64,000 nt of DNA from Candidatus Nitromaritima sp. SCGC AAA288-L16 (GCA_000372225.1 AQTY01000005.1:10126-74125); one strand, 5' to 3'; positions 10,561 through 20,995 are shown, counted from the first letter of the stretch. Notes: generated by a model not told the origin, from the sequence alone. A program made the numbers and translations.

Positions 10561-12183
10561 TCAGGAAACCCAATTGAGGCTCGGTGGACTTAGGTAACCA
10601 GATGACTCAACCACATGGACTACGGCACAAAATTGCAGGGAGGGCGCAGGTTTGATTTCTGCGTCTCCTTTATCAATTTGAATTGTGTGTAAAAAAGGTA
10701 CAAGTGGAGTTTTTTTATCACCTGGCCAGGTTTTTTGCCGTGTCCCATCAATTTCAAGAAACTGGGGTAACCGATAGACTCGCTGGGCATACAAATAGTC
10801 CAGACGCAAAATATCTAAAGCTGCCGGATCTTTGTTTAGGGTAAATGTGTCATGAATGATTTTGTATTGTGCGTTTAGGGAATGAGGTTGATTAAATAAA
10901 TTATTAGACTCCATGTGCTCAAGAAGTGAATTAAAGATATTTACTGCGGGTAGTTTTTTTAATAGGCGTTGAACAGTAAAGCGGAATCGTTTTGAGTTAT
11001 AAAATATATCAAATACCTCTTCAAATTTTTTTAAATAATTCAATTGAGAAGCGGAAAGATCGTTGTTTGAAATAAACTCATAAGGTGGTGTTGACTGATA
11101 TTTATACCCATAATCAGTAATGATGTTTTTTATTGGTGCCCCTGGTAGAAACTTTAAAAAGCCTAACTGCAATTCATGAGGTCGCAACATGCAGACCTCT
11201 TCAAATGATTTTAGAACATCATCTAAAGTTTCGCCTGGAAGGCCGAAAATGAGGTCACAATGAATATGGATTAGATTTGAACTTATTAGGCGTTCTATAG
11301 CAGAAAATAGTTTTTTGTTGTTTTGTTTCCGCTTAATTTTTTCTTGCGAAGATTGATCGGTGGTCTGGACACCTAGTTCGAATTGGAACATGCCCTTCGG
11401 TACTGTTTCTAAAAAATCAAGTAGATCGTTAGTCAAGAGATCACCTACTACTTCAAAATGAAACGCTACACTTTCAAACTTTAATAACCAGCTCATTAGT
11501 TCCTTCATGTGGGAAGGTTTAAGGTTAAATGTGCGGTCAACAAACTTTATTTTTGTGACCCCTCCCTTTATTAATAAGTTGATTTGTTGGTGTATCGTTC
11601 GGTCATCAAAAAAGCGCACAGTCTTATCCAAAGCAGAAAGACAGAAGGAACAGAGGTAGGGGCAACCTCGCGAGGTTTCTAGGTAAACTAGACGATTTTT
11701 AAGGTGAACTAGATCATCTTTTATATACGCGGGGGTCAGTTCGGGAAGATTCTCTCCATAAGATTCCCAGTCTTTTAGGATTTCATCAGAGGGAAGAGTT
11801 TTCTTTTGAAAGTGTTCAAGAAACTCAATCCATTTTTTTTCACCTTCCCCGGCGATGACTGTGTATTGGTCCGTTGAAGTTATATCAAAAGATACTTCAG
11901 GACCACCGATTACAATCCTTATTGAAGGGTCCTGTTTTTTTAGACGTTCAATAAGTTCGAAAGATTGTCCTCGGTTCCATATGTATATGCTGATTCCCAA
12001 AATATTAGGTTTTTTACTTAAAATTTCTGCTGCAATCTTCCATATGGGTTGACTGATTACGAATTCTTGGATCCACACGTTATCAAATCCTTCATTTTTG
12101 GTAACGTTACGTAGGTAGCGAATACTCAATGAAGAATGAATAAATTTGGCGTTTAGCGTGACGAGACCAATGGAGAGTGGCAT
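10561..12183 (-). CDS. B12-binding-domain radical SAM protein (DUF4080-like)
   Basis: 540 residues. The N-terminal ~130 residues form a cobalamin-binding Rossmann-like domain (LVTLNAKFIHSSLSIRYL; KPNILGISIYIWNR; IRIVIGGPEVSFD). The radical SAM core follows with CPYLCSFC, the CxxxCxxC motif that binds the 4Fe-4S cluster, just after ETSRG. The core continues to FGLPGETLDDVL. The ~200-residue C-terminal part resembles DUF4080. Substrates of this group are largely unknown; many B12-radical SAM enzymes are methylases, but methylation is not shown here. It has a 73-base gap to mutM upstream and is probably in the same minus-strand transcription block. Confidence 0.9.
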   Translation of the reverse strand: MPLSIGLVTLNAKFIHSSLSIRYLRNVTKNEGFDNVWIQEFVISQPIWKIAAEILSKKPNILGISIYIWNRGQSFELIERLKKQDPSIRIVIGGPEVSFDITSTDQYTVIAGEGEKKWIEFLEHFQKKTLPSDEILKDWESYGENLPELTPAYIKDDLVHLKNRLVYLETSRGCPYLCSFCLSALDKTVRFFDDRTIHQQINLLIKGGVTKIKFVDRTFNLKPSHMKELMSWLLKFESVAFHFEVVGDLLTNDLLDFLETVPKGMFQFELGVQTTDQSSQEKIKRKQNNKKLFSAIERLISSNLIHIHCDLIFGLPGETLDDVLKSFEEVCMLRPHELQLGFLKFLPGAPIKNIITDYGYKYQSTPPYEFISNNDLSASQLNYLKKFEEVFDIFYNSKRFRFTVQRLLKKLPAVNIFNSLLEHMESNNLFNQPHSLNAQYKIIHDTFTLNKDPAALDILRLDYLYAQRVYRLPQFLEIDGTRQKTWPGDKKTPLVPFLHTIQIDKGDAEIKPAPSLQFCAVVHVVESSGYLSPPSLNWVS

Positions 12184-12256
12184 GTAAATTAATTTTTATA
12201 TTGAATTAAAAACCTATTTTAGAATTCTTGGGTGATGGAAGCAAGAGAGAGATGTT

Positions 12257-13078
12257 TTAGGACTTCTGACATGTCTTGCAGTAAAATGTTGAGCGTGCAG
12301 ATTGAATAATTCTTTTGATGGGTTCGCCGCACGCAAGACATGGTTCGGTTTCTTTTCCATAAACTGCGAGGCTAAATTTATAGTAACCTTGGTTCCCGTC
12401 GGTACTATGAAAATCTCGAAGGGTGGTGCCTCCTGCGGCAATACTTTTTTGTATGATATCACGGAGATTCGATAGTATTAGAGTCCATTGGGAAGAATTG
12501 ATTCTTCGTGCGATTTTCTTTGGAGAGATTCTTGCTGCAAATAAGGTTTCGCAAGCGTATATATTGCCCACTCCAGCGATACGCTTAGAATCCATCAGGA
12601 AATTTTTTATAGAAACCTTTTTGCATTTTTTAGCAAGCAGTTTCATTTTGGTAGGAGTTATTTCTTTCCCTAGAGGGTCTGGTCCTATGCTGTTCAAAAG
12701 AGGATGTCCTTGACCATTTGGCACCCATAGCAGACAGCCGAAACGACGAGGATCAATATAGTGAAGGTATACATCCGGATCAAATTTAAAGATTGCATGT
12801 GTATGTTTTTCAATTAGTTCCATCGAAGGAGCTTGAGTGAATCTTCCGCTCATTCCTAGATGAATTAATAGTGCTCCATCGTGTACGTGCAAGAGAATGT
12901 ATTTCCCTTTTCTTGTAACTTTGGACACAGTTTGATTTATTAAACCTTTACGAATTTTTGTTAAGGGAATAGGGAAGCGGAGGTTTTTTCTTAAGAACGT
13001 AAGTTCCAGTAGGCGTTTATTAAGAACCAGAGATGCGAGTGCCCGCTTTAAAGTTTCTACTTCTGGTAGTTCGGGCAT
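12257..13078 (-). CDS. mutM: Formamidopyrimidine-DNA glycosylase
   Basis: Base-excision repair enzyme for oxidised purines (Fpg). 273 residues. It begins with the catalytic MPELPEVET, whose proline at position 2 is the Schiff-base nucleophile. The helix-two-turn-helix segment (RIAGVGNIYACETLF) and the C-terminal zinc finger (CLACGEPI...FYCKTC, four cysteines) are present. The DNA-intercalating loop region is of normal length. Same strand as grpE, 86 bases downstream of it. Confidence 0.97.
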   Translation of the reverse strand: MPELPEVETLKRALASLVLNKRLLELTFLRKNLRFPIPLTKIRKGLINQTVSKVTRKGKYILLHVHDGALLIHLGMSGRFTQAPSMELIEKHTHAIFKFDPDVYLHYIDPRRFGCLLWVPNGQGHPLLNSIGPDPLGKEITPTKMKLLAKKCKKVSIKNFLMDSKRIAGVGNIYACETLFAARISPKKIARRINSSQWTLILSNLRDIIQKSIAAGGTTLRDFHSTDGNQGYYKFSLAVYGKETEPCLACGEPIKRIIQSARSTFYCKTCQKS

Positions 13079-13164
13079 ATACGAAAATCGTTTATGGTTT
13101 TAATGAGAATGAAAGACAAAATTAACTTTTGTGAGGTTTTTGGCGAGATGAAATTTCGCAAAAA

Positions 13165-13827
13165 TTAATCGGTTGGACTTTCTTCTTTATCGGGGCTTTC
13201 TTCTGGCTTTTTTGTTAACACTTCCTCCGACTCTAGTGATGGTTTTTTAGATATTACAACCTGTGACGGTCGGATGACTCTATTATTGATCATGTACCCT
13301 TTAACAAATTGACTGATAATAGTATTTTCTTCGTGTTCACTAGACTCTTCGCTAGTTAATACTTCATGGATCATTGGGTCAAATTTTTCCCCAATAGCCT
13401 CAATCGGCTCGACTCTCTCTTTTTCTAGAAAAGAACTAAATTGCTTGAGTATCATTTCAAGCCCTTCCTTTAAACTTTTGATGTCATTGGAAGGATCCCC
13501 GAGCGCACGTTCAAAGTTATCAAAAATGGGGAGTAACTCCTTAAATAAACGCTCATTTGCATACTGGGAAAATTCCTCTTTCTCCCGAGATAGTCTCTTT
13601 CTAAAATTATCTGTTTCGGCTTGAAGGCGGACAAATTTGTCTTTTTGCTCTGTTAGTTCATTTTTTGCGTCCAGTAGATCTTTTTCAAGAATTTTCACAG
13701 GATCAAGTTCAACTAGGTCATTCTCTTCTTCTGTTCCATTCTCGTCAATTGACACCTCAGATTCGATCTCTGTTTCAATTTCAATACTTTCATTGGCAAC
13801 GACTGGCTTTTTCTTTTTCTTGCTCAT
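13165..13827 (-). CDS. grpE: GrpE nucleotide-exchange factor
   Basis: Co-chaperone that releases ADP from DnaK. 220 residues, with a disordered acidic N-terminal tail, a long coiled coil (residues about 50-105, NELTEQKDKFVRLQAETDNF), and the beta domain with the family signature near YMINNRVIRPSQVVIS. The C-terminal tail is again acidic and low in complexity. Its ATG overlaps the hrcA stop by four bases (ATGA), so the two are translationally coupled. dnaK is not in the window. Confidence 0.95.
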   Translation of the reverse strand: MSKKKKKPVVANESIEIETEIESEVSIDENGTEEENDLVELDPVKILEKDLLDAKNELTEQKDKFVRLQAETDNFRKRLSREKEEFSQYANERLFKELLPIFDNFERALGDPSNDIKSLKEGLEMILKQFSSFLEKERVEPIEAIGEKFDPMIHEVLTSEESSEHEENTIISQFVKGYMINNRVIRPSQVVISKKPSLESEEVLTKKPEESPDKEESPTD

Positions 13828-14888
13828 ATAATTTTTTTGTACTCCATTTTTCTTTCTGATAATAGTTTGGAAACTTTTTTAGCGGTGTGGTTGACAACTG
13901 AAATTATATTTTTATAATCCATGCGTTTTGGACCAAATACAGCGATTGTTCCCATTTTATCTTCATCAAGGCCATAATTATTAGCAATCAAACTACACCC
14001 GCTCATCTCCTCGTCACTATTTTCCGTACCAATAAGAACTGTCAATCCATCCTGCTGAAGGCACGAATCTAATAGCCTGATTAGCTTAGTTTTTTCTTCA
14101 AGAGTTTTAAACAAGGTTTTTATTTTTTCAAGATCTACAGTGAATTCAGGTTGATTAAAGATGTTCAACTTTCCTTCGACGAGTAGGGTCTCATTTTCAT
14201 TTTCTTCATTGAAAACCTTCTTAGAAAGTTCCATGGCCTGATTAGTTAGCTGATTATAATGTTCTTTTTCACTTCTGATGCGACGCATCAAATCAGCACG
14301 AATTGCCTTTATGGTTTTTCCACTAAACTCTTCGTTAAGATATTTTGATATAGATGTTAGTTGTTCCTGCGTTACCTCTTTTTCAATTGGGATTATTTTA
14401 TTTTGAATTACTCCTAGTTCTGAATAAAAAACAGCGAGAGCTTCCCGTAACCCGACTTTTGTGAATTGAATGTGGTGGAAGCGAGTGTTTGAAAAGGTTG
14501 GTAGCATTACGAGCCCGGTTTGATGAGAACTTTCGGATACTTGACTGCATGCGGTTTCTAAAACCTCATCAAAACTTTGATTTGTGGATAAGCGCTCATC
14601 GTCTTCGGGTAAAACGTTTAGATTTTCCAGGTTGGGAAAACCTGTAATATGATTTACAAAGAAACGATATCCTTGATCAGTTGGAATTCTCCCAGCTGAT
14701 CTGTGAGGCTGATGTAAGTATCCCATCTCTTCAAGATCGGACATCACGTTTCGGATTGTTGCGGGACTTAGTTTGTTGAAGTGACTTTTAGCCAGTGAGC
14801 GGGATCCAACCGGCTCGGCTTTTTCTATATGATCCTGAACAAGTTCTAATAGTATTGATTGGCTTCTTTCATCGAGTGCGGGAACCAT
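13824..14888 (-). CDS. hrcA: Heat-shock repressor HrcA
   Basis: Negative regulator of class I heat-shock genes. 354 residues: an N-terminal winged helix (SQSILLELVQDHIEKAEPVGSRSLAKS, shortened here to its first part, followed by SPATIRNVMSDLEEMGYL and HRSAGRIPTDQGYRFFV), then the GAF-like dimerisation domain and the C-terminal GTIAVFGPKRMDYKNIIS signature. It heads a hrcA-grpE unit. I looked for a CIRCE element (TTAGCACTC-N9-GAGTGCTAA) in 14889-15050 and saw none, so autoregulation through the classic operator is not supported here. Confidence 0.96.
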   Translation of the reverse strand: MVPALDERSQSILLELVQDHIEKAEPVGSRSLAKSHFNKLSPATIRNVMSDLEEMGYLHQPHRSAGRIPTDQGYRFFVNHITGFPNLENLNVLPEDDERLSTNQSFDEVLETACSQVSESSHQTGLVMLPTFSNTRFHHIQFTKVGLREALAVFYSELGVIQNKIIPIEKEVTQEQLTSISKYLNEEFSGKTIKAIRADLMRRIRSEKEHYNQLTNQAMELSKKVFNEENENETLLVEGKLNIFNQPEFTVDLEKIKTLFKTLEEKTKLIRLLDSCLQQDGLTVLIGTENSDEEMSGCSLIANNYGLDEDKMGTIAVFGPKRMDYKNIISVVNHTAKKVSKLLSERKMEYKKII

Positions 14889-15051
14889 AGATCTGTTTGT
14901 TTAGTTAAGTGAGCGAAGTTTTATTAGAGAAACTATCAAGAGGATATTCGGTTGTCAATAATCTTAAAAATTCTTAATTATTACGGTTTTTAATTATAGG
15001 TAAATTATTTTATATACACTTTTTAAAGTTGTGAATCCTTTTAAAAGGACA

Positions 15052-15933
15052 TTATTCAACAATCTGGGTTCCTATTCCTTCCTCAGTAAATAACTCTAAG
15101 AGGAGTGCGTGTTTGATGCGCCCATCAATTATGTGAGTTTTTGGGACACCTGATTTTAAGGAATCAAGGCAGCATATTACTTTGGGTAGCATCCCATCAC
15201 GGATGACTCCTGACTTGACTAGCTTATTAGCTTCTTTTCGAGTGAGTTCTGCTATAAGGGTGCCGTTTTTTCCCTGAACTCCTTCGGTGTCTGTCATCAG
15301 CACAAGCTTTTCAGCTTGCAGTGCAGATGCGATAGCAGCTGCAACGAAGTCTGCATTGATGTTAAGCGTTTCCCCATTTTCTCCCTTGCCTATTGGAGCA
15401 ATAACGGGTATGAATTCATGTTGATCTAGCACTTCCAGTATCCTAGGATTTATTTTGGTTATTTCACCGACCAGTCCCATGTCGATAATTTCTGGTCGGT
15501 CTGTTTCTGGAGAGTGTTTGATTCGTTTAAGTTTCTTGGCATGAATTAGATCGCCATCTTTTCCTGAAATCCCTACAGCATTCCCACCGTGTCGGTTGAT
15601 TAGTGAAACTATTTCTTTGTTAACTTTTCCACCGAGCACCATTTCAACTACGTCGATCATGTCCTTATTAGTAACTCGTTGCCCATCGATGAACTGAGAT
15701 GGAATGCCTAGGGCATCTAAAGTTTTTCCTATTTGAGGCCCGCCTCCATGTACAATCACGGGGTTAATACCAGTATATTTCATCATGACAATATCCTGAG
15801 CGAAGCCTTCCTTTAGTTGATCGGAGGACATTGCGCTGCCGCCGTACTTAATTACGACGGTTTTCCCATAAAAATTCTTGATGAAGGGAAGAGCCTCAAG
15901 AAGAGTCTCTGCTTTTTGAATGCGTTTTTTCAT
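15052..15933 (-). CDS. argB: Acetylglutamate kinase
   Basis: Phosphorylates N-acetylglutamate, the second step of arginine synthesis. 293 residues, with VIKYGGSAM (phosphate-binding lysine and glycines), VHGGGPQIGKTL (substrate loop), and the C-terminal amino-acid-kinase segment DGMLPKV. The N-terminal helix (MKKRIQKAETLLEALPFIKNF) suggests the hexameric, arginine-inhibited type. Only nine bases separate it from hslU; no separate Shine-Dalgarno is evident, so it is probably translated by coupling. The order xerC-hslV-hslU-argB is a known arrangement in several proteobacterial-like lineages. Confidence 0.97.
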   Translation of the reverse strand: MKKRIQKAETLLEALPFIKNFYGKTVVIKYGGSAMSSDQLKEGFAQDIVMMKYTGINPVIVHGGGPQIGKTLDALGIPSQFIDGQRVTNKDMIDVVEMVLGGKVNKEIVSLINRHGGNAVGISGKDGDLIHAKKLKRIKHSPETDRPEIIDMGLVGEITKINPRILEVLDQHEFIPVIAPIGKGENGETLNINADFVAAAIASALQAEKLVLMTDTEGVQGKNGTLIAELTRKEANKLVKSGVIRDGMLPKVICCLDSLKSGVPKTHIIDGRIKHALLLELFTEEGIGTQIVE

Positions 15934-15942
15934 TAGGTGGTG

Positions 15943-17349
15943 TTAAAGAATGTAACGACTCAGATCTTCGTCTTGAATTATGCTGTCCAATTTTTCCCGG
16001 ACTTTTTCTCTGTCAAGTATTATTGTTTGCCCAGACAAATCTGGGGCGTCGAAAGATATGTCTTCCAGAAGTTTTTCAATGACTGTCTGGAGTCGCCTTG
16101 CACCAATATTTTCTGTTCGTGTGTTAACAGTTGCTGACATTTTAGCAATCTCACTAACGGCTTCATCAGTGAATTCAAGCTTTATATCTTCGGTTTTAAG
16201 AAGAGCTATGTATTGCTTGATTAGAGCATTATCAGGTTCTGTAAGAATGCGAACAAAATCTTGTTCCGTAAGTGAATCCAGTTCGACACGAATGGGGAAT
16301 CGTCCTTGGAATTCTGGTATAAGGTCGGAAGGTTTGGACGAATGGAACGCCCCTGCCGAAATAAACAGGATATGGTCAGTTTTGACGATGCCGTATCGAG
16401 TATTAATAGAGGATCCTTCTACGATAGGCAATAAATCTCGCTGTACGCCTTCACGAGATACATCCGGCCCTTGACCTCCCTGGCGCCCGGCAATTTTGTC
16501 TATCTCATCAATGAAAATGATACCGTTTTTTTCTGTCCGCTCGAGAGCTTCCTGAGTAGCTTTGTCGTGATCAATGAGCTTGTCTGCTTCTTGGCGGCAG
16601 AGCACTTTAAAAGCTTCGGGAGTTTTCATTTTCTTTGTTTTTGTTTTTTTAGGCATTATAGAGCCCAGCATGTCTTTTATGTTACTTCCCATGTCTTCCA
16701 TACCACCACCAAAAACTTCAACCATAGGACCAGGATTTTCTTGTGTCTCGACTTCAACCATACGTTCATCAAAGCGACCTTCTTTTATGTAGGCTGCAAA
16801 TTTTTCACGAGTACTGTTGTAGTGCTGTTTTCCTAGGGCATCTGAGTCTGGGTCATCTTTTGGACTTTTTTGTCCTGCTGGTGGAGGTAAAAGAAGGTCT
16901 ATTAATCTCTCTTCAGCTAGTACCCGAGCCTTTTCTCGGACTTCTTTTTCCATTTCTTCTTTTACCATGTTTTTGCTAAGTTCTACTAAGTCACGAACCA
17001 TGGATTCTACATCACGTCCTACATAGCCTACCTCTGTATATTTTGATGCTTCAACTTTTATGAATGGTGAATTAGCTAGTTTGGCTAAACGCCGGGCTAT
17101 TTCTGTTTTTCCAACACCAGTAGGACCGATCATCAGTATATTTTTTGGGGCTACTTCATCGCGGATATCTTCAGGTAATTGTTGGCTTCGCCATCGGTTG
17201 CGAAGGGCAATAGCTACCGCTCTTTTAGCTTTATTTTGCCCTACGATAAATTTTTCAAGTTCTGCTACTATCTCTTTTGGTGTTAAAGATGCAACAAACG
17301 CATCGTGCGGAATTTGTTCTTTAAGGGATGTGTTAGTGAATGTATCCAT
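15943..17349 (-). CDS. hslU: HslU ATPase (ATP-dependent protease unfoldase)
   Basis: AAA+ unfoldase partner of HslV. 468 residues. Walker [10 protein letters not shown] is near residue 75, the pore-loop segment [10 protein letters not shown] follows, Walker B is [10 protein letters not shown], and the HslU-specific I domain lies between them (rich in charged residues, including the [20 protein letters not shown] region). The C-terminus ends ...LSRYIL, as in HslU proteins whose tails insert into HslV. The gene starts three bases after the hslV stop. Confidence 0.97.
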   Translation of the reverse strand: MDTFTNTSLKEQIPHDAFVASLTPKEIVAELEKFIVGQNKAKRAVAIALRNRWRSQQLPEDIRDEVAPKNILMIGPTGVGKTEIARRLAKLANSPFIKVEASKYTEVGYVGRDVESMVRDLVELSKNMVKEEMEKEVREKARVLAEERLIDLLLPPPAGQKSPKDDPDSDALGKQHYNSTREKFAAYIKEGRFDERMVEVETQENPGPMVEVFGGGMEDMGSNIKDMLGSIMPKKTKTKKMKTPEAFKVLCRQEADKLIDHDKATQEALERTEKNGIIFIDEIDKIAGRQGGQGPDVSREGVQRDLLPIVEGSSINTRYGIVKTDHILFISAGAFHSSKPSDLIPEFQGRFPIRVELDSLTEQDFVRILTEPDNALIKQYIALLKTEDIKLEFTDEAVSEIAKMSATVNTRTENIGARRLQTVIEKLLEDISFDAPDLSGQTIILDREKVREKLDSIIQDEDLSRYIL

Positions 17350-17352
17350 AAT

Positions 17353-17877
17353 CTATAATTCTTCTATAGTAAGATTTGAGTTTGTGTAAACGCAGACCGA
17401 CTGGGCGATATCCATAGACTCTTCAACAATTTCTCGAGCATTGAGTTGAGAGTGTTTGAGCAAGGCTTTTGCAGCTGATTGAGCAAACATACCCCCAGAA
17501 CCGATAGCAAGTATGCCATCATCTGCTTCGATAACATCTCCGTTCCCAGAAATAAGAAACGAATGGTCCTTGTCGGCTACTATTAGCATGGCTTCAAGGC
17601 GGCGCAGTAACTTATCAGTGCGCCAGTCTTTGGCTAACTCTACAGCCGAACGGGGTAGATTTCCTTGGAACTTTTCCAGCTTTTCTTCGAAGCGAGCGAA
17701 CAAGGAGAATGCGTCTGCCGTGGCACCAGCAAATCCGCCAATAACCTTATCACTATACATACGTCGAACTTTATTTGCAGAGTGTTTCATAATGGTACTG
17801 CCGACACTGACCTGGCCGTCTCCTCCCATAACAACACGCCCGTTATGCCTTACAGCGATGATAGTTGTACCACGCAT
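17353..17877 (-). CDS. hslV: HslV protease subunit
   Basis: Proteasome-beta-like threonine peptidase of the HslUV complex. 174 residues, the usual size. The encoded N-terminus is [22 protein letters not shown]; removal of three residues exposes the catalytic threonine. Further family segments are [21 protein letters not shown] and [22 protein letters not shown] lies about 8 bases upstream of the ATG. It is followed at once by hslU and preceded (46 bases) by xerC. Confidence 0.97.
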   Translation of the reverse strand: MRGTTIIAVRHNGRVVMGGDGQVSVGSTIMKHSANKVRRMYSDKVIGGFAGATADAFSLFARFEEKLEKFQGNLPRSAVELAKDWRTDKLLRRLEAMLIVADKDHSFLISGNGDVIEADDGILAIGSGGMFAQSAAKALLKHSQLNAREIVEESMDIAQSVCVYTNSNLTIEEL

Positions 17878-17923
17878 TATCGATTCCTAATTATAGTATG
17901 AGGAGTTATTTTACTTAGGCTTC

Positions 17924-18886
17924 TTACTTTATAACAACTGTTGGTGAATGACCAGAAGTTCTTGGTTCCATTCTTGCTCTCGGATGCGCTTTATCATAAG
18001 TTTCTATCAGTCGGTCAACCGTAAGGTGGGTGTATTTCTGAGTGGTCGATAGGCTGGAATGCCCGAGCATTTCTTGGATTGCCCGTAAGTCTGCACCTGC
18101 TTCTAGCATGTGAGTCGCAAAAGTGTGGCGCAATGAGTGTGGGGAAATATTTTTTGGAAAATTATTAGCTTGGATATACTGGCTCATTATTTTCCGTACA
18201 CCTCTAGTCGAAATAGTTTGGCCACGTTGGTTTAAAAATAATCCGAGTGAAGATGAAGTCGGGTTCTTGTTTTTTATATGTTCGGCTCTGAACTTTAAAT
18301 AGCATTTAATAATTTTGGTGGTTTTTTTGCCGAGAGGCAATAGCCTTTCTTTGTTCCCTTTGCCTAATACCTTCACAGTTCGTTGTTCTATTTTTAAATC
18401 CTCTAGTGATAACCTAACCAATTCGCTTATACGAATTCCCGTATCATAAAACATTTCAAAGATGGCTTTATCTCGAGCCCCTACAAACGAGTTAGCTTTA
18501 GGGAGTTCTAACAAGCGAAAAACCTCATCAATCGATAGATAAGACGGAAGTCTGTTTGTCTTTTTTGGCACGGGAATGGTCTTTATAATATTTGTCTTAA
18601 TATGACCTTCACGACATAGAAATTTAAAAAAGGAGCTCAAGGTGGATAGCTTTCGCCCCATGGATGCACCAGAGTGGGACTTTTCGTAGAGTCTGCCCAT
18701 AAAAGATCGAATTGCCAGTCGATCGATCTGTTCGATTTGGATTTTGGAATTAGTGCAGGCATGCCCAGTTTCTTTTAGAAATATTTCAAATTGGATAAGA
18801 TCATTGAGGTAGGCGGAGATTGTATGAGGGGACGCGTCCTTTTCTCCAATCAGATACTCCTCAAATTTATCGACTAGTTTTCGCAT
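17924..18886 (-). CDS. xerC: Tyrosine recombinase XerC/XerD
   Basis: Site-specific recombinase that resolves chromosome dimers. I place the start at the ATG at 18886 (MRKLVDKFEEYL, 320 residues) because AAAGGAG lies ideally upstream (7-8 bases); an ORF extension to 18934 exists but has no comparable site. The N-terminal SAM-like DNA-binding domain is followed by the catalytic domain with Arg in DTGIRISELVRL, HSLRHTFATHML (H-x-x-R), and the tyrosine in STTQKYTHL. Synteny with hslVU-argB favours XerC over a mobile-element integrase. Confidence 0.93.
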   Translation of the reverse strand: MRKLVDKFEEYLIGEKDASPHTISAYLNDLIQFEIFLKETGHACTNSKIQIEQIDRLAIRSFMGRLYEKSHSGASMGRKLSTLSSFFKFLCREGHIKTNIIKTIPVPKKTNRLPSYLSIDEVFRLLELPKANSFVGARDKAIFEMFYDTGIRISELVRLSLEDLKIEQRTVKVLGKGNKERLLPLGKKTTKIIKCYLKFRAEHIKNKNPTSSSLGLFLNQRGQTISTRGVRKIMSQYIQANNFPKNISPHSLRHTFATHMLEAGADLRAIQEMLGHSSLSTTQKYTHLTVDRLIETYDKAHPRARMEPRTSGHSPTVVIK

Positions 18887-19044
18887 GTATAACTCCTTTA
18901 ATATCAATTTATAAGCTAGTGCACGTAAAGTCAAGTTGGATCAAGTCTCGCTCTGTTGTGAGAGATTAAGAACTTCCGTTTTCACGTTTAAGGGGTTATG
19001 GTCTATATTTGATTATCGGATTAATTTTTTTAGGGTAGTGAAAT

Positions 19045-19590
19045 ATGAATAGTGACGAGCAGATGCGACGGGCTCAGGCAAACTTTAAAACTATTACTGA
19101 TATTAAGGATAAACTTGAAATTTTGGAAGAGCATGTCGAGTCACGTAAAGAAGCTCTTGAAGAAGAAATAGAGGAAAGCCTAAATGAGGCAATTCGAAAT
19201 GCACGTGACTGCTTGGAGAAGATACAGGAGAATATAGAACCTAAACTGGAAAAAATAATTCGGGAAAGGTTGGATATCTTAAAAGTAAAAATGGACCGGT
19301 TTACGGAAGAGGGGCTTGGTGCGCTTCATAAGGAAATCAAAAAACAAACACCTATTCTTACGCAAAAGATATTAGAGGAGGTTGATGGATTAGTCGCGTC
19401 TAAATTGATTGCAGTCCGCGATGAACTTTCTCAGTCGATAAATCAAAAAATACAAGCTGAGGCAAAGAAATTTTTGTCTGAGGATAAAATAGAAATGGAA
19501 AAGAAATATGCCAAGCTGTGGAGAGTATGCTTTATCGCTTTGGGATTTTCTTTAACAGCATTTGGAGTGGTTCTGCTGGTCAATTTATGA
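19045..19590 (+). CDS. Coiled-coil protein with C-terminal membrane anchor, unknown function
   Basis: 181 residues. Residues 1-155 are almost entirely charged heptad-like helix (KDKLEILEEHVESRKEALEE and similar), predicting a long coiled coil. Residues about 158-180 form one hydrophobic segment (VCFIALGFSLTAFGVVLLVNL), so it is tail-anchored with the coil probably cytoplasmic. ATG at 19045. It stands alone between divergent xerC and the convergent SGNH-type gene. No family recognised. Confidence 0.8.
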   Translation: MNSDEQMRRAQANFKTITDIKDKLEILEEHVESRKEALEEEIEESLNEAIRNARDCLEKIQENIEPKLEKIIRERLDILKVKMDRFTEEGLGALHKEIKKQTPILTQKILEEVDGLVASKLIAVRDELSQSINQKIQAEAKKFLSEDKIEMEKKYAKLWRVCFIALGFSLTAFGVVLLVNL

Positions 19591-19711
19591 GCCATTGAAA
19601 TCATTAAAAGTAATAAGCTAGGGTAGCAGGGGCGCCTTTCAAAATACTTTGATAATTTGCAACACCATCTATTTTTAAGCTTTAGGAAACAATTTTTTGG
19701 TCGGGCTATCT

Positions 19712-20995
19712 TCAGTAGACGCAGTTGTCCATTCTAATATCTTCCTTTTTGACAAGGAATAGCTTCGCCAAGTCGTTGGATAATACTTTGTATCCTCTTT
19801 TATTGAAGTGATCCCAATCAACTGGGCCATGAATAAAATCCGATAATGCAGCGTGTCTTAAGCTTTTGGTAGTATTTACAAATGAGAAATTATTAAGTTT
19901 GGCAAACCTCTTAATGGTTTTGCATAGCTTTATGTGTTTAACTTCTACTACCTTAGTTTCTGTAACATCCGCATCTTGCATATATCCCCTAGAGTGTATA
20001 TGTGAAGAAACTATTTTATAGGAGGAAATAGGTGAAGGGACGTAGATTATATTAATCTTTGCTTGAGGAAAAAAGCTAGCCAGTCGAGTTATCGAATCAT
20101 TAAAAACGTACATACTTAATTCAATTAATTGGTCAGTTAGACCTAGTTTTTTTTGGAACTTAGTGAGACCGAACTGTGGAGGAGCCTGAAGATTAATTGG
20201 AAGTCCAATTTTTTTCCCATTGATCAATGCTTCGTTAAGCCTAACTGCTTTCCCGTCAAGCAATGTTATGTTTACTTTTCCTTTAGGCACAACCTTATAG
20301 GGAGAATCCCCTTCTTTTAAACTTTTATTTGGAGGAAACCATTCCTTCATCAAGTTCGAAGCTCCCCGAAAAAGAAACCGCGTAAAAATCATGTTTTCCC
20401 ATAAACTATTGTTTAAGTTTTTATTTAATTGTTTTTCAAATTCTGTGTTTAAAAAGTATTGAATTTTTTTTAATCCAATTTGCTCGGGTTGTTTATCTCC
20501 AGTTGCTTTCAGGTTCTGACGTAAAAAACGAATATCGCCGTAAACATCATTTCCTTCGTAAAAAAATATCAAAAAGTTTTTTGGAGGAGAAAGTTTATAG
20601 CCTCTAACAGAGTTTATATATAAAAATTGAGAGACGGGCTCTGACCATATTCCATCAAAACTCGCTGCACCGGCCCGACCAAAAGAAACAACGTCAATTC
20701 CTGTTATTTCATGAATTAAATGAGCCGCAGAAAAAGCAGGTGATCCAAAAAAAATACTTCTCTGGATTTCTGTCGACCAATCACCGGCACCAACCGCATA
20801 AGAATCACCTGTTATAGCTATATATTCATTAGGAAATTGAGTCTTCTTTGAACTTTGCGCTAAAATGCGTAGTTTTTTATCAACTAAACCATATAAGCGC
20901 AAAGGAAGTTTATCCATGAATTTTGGAAAGAGCCATTCCCCTAAAGCCATTATCAAAAAGGTGCTTGCTAAAATGAGAATTAAATTTTTAATCAT
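19712..20995 (-). CDS. SGNH/GDSL-hydrolase-like membrane-anchored protein
   Basis: 427 residues with an N-terminal hydrophobic anchor (residues 3-20). After it comes ITGDSYAVGAGDW, matching the GDS block with the nucleophilic serine, and near the C-terminus VDWDHFNKRGYKVL, matching the block V D-x-x-H-x-N-x-x-G pattern. Between them are blocks with G and N (e.g. FFYEGNDVYGDI). This architecture suggests an extracytoplasmic esterase or O-acetyl transfer partner acting on cell-surface glycans, but the substrate is unknown. It is convergent with the coiled-coil gene. Confidence 0.75.
   Translation of the reverse strand: MIKNLILILASTFLIMALGEWLFPKFMDKLPLRLYGLVDKKLRILAQSSKKTQFPNEYIAITGDSYAVGAGDWSTEIQRSIFFGSPAFSAAHLIHEITGIDVVSFGRAGAASFDGIWSEPVSQFLYINSVRGYKLSPPKNFLIFFYEGNDVYGDIRFLRQNLKATGDKQPEQIGLKKIQYFLNTEFEKQLNKNLNNSLWENMIFTRFLFRGASNLMKEWFPPNKSLKEGDSPYKVVPKGKVNITLLDGKAVRLNEALINGKKIGLPINLQAPPQFGLTKFQKKLGLTDQLIELSMYVFNDSITRLASFFPQAKINIIYVPSPISSYKIVSSHIHSRGYMQDADVTETKVVEVKHIKLCKTIKRFAKLNNFSFVNTTKSLRHAALSDFIHGPVDWDHFNKRGYKVLSNDLAKLFLVKKEDIRMDNCVY

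Noticed and set aside
14889..15050. CIRCE operator expected upstream of hrcA
   Set aside because: No TTAGCACTC/GAGTGCTAA pair or close variant in this gap.
17924..18886. Integrase of a mobile element
   Set aside because: Synteny with hslV-hslU-argB and full XerC/D features indicate the housekeeping recombinase; no att site or cargo beside it.
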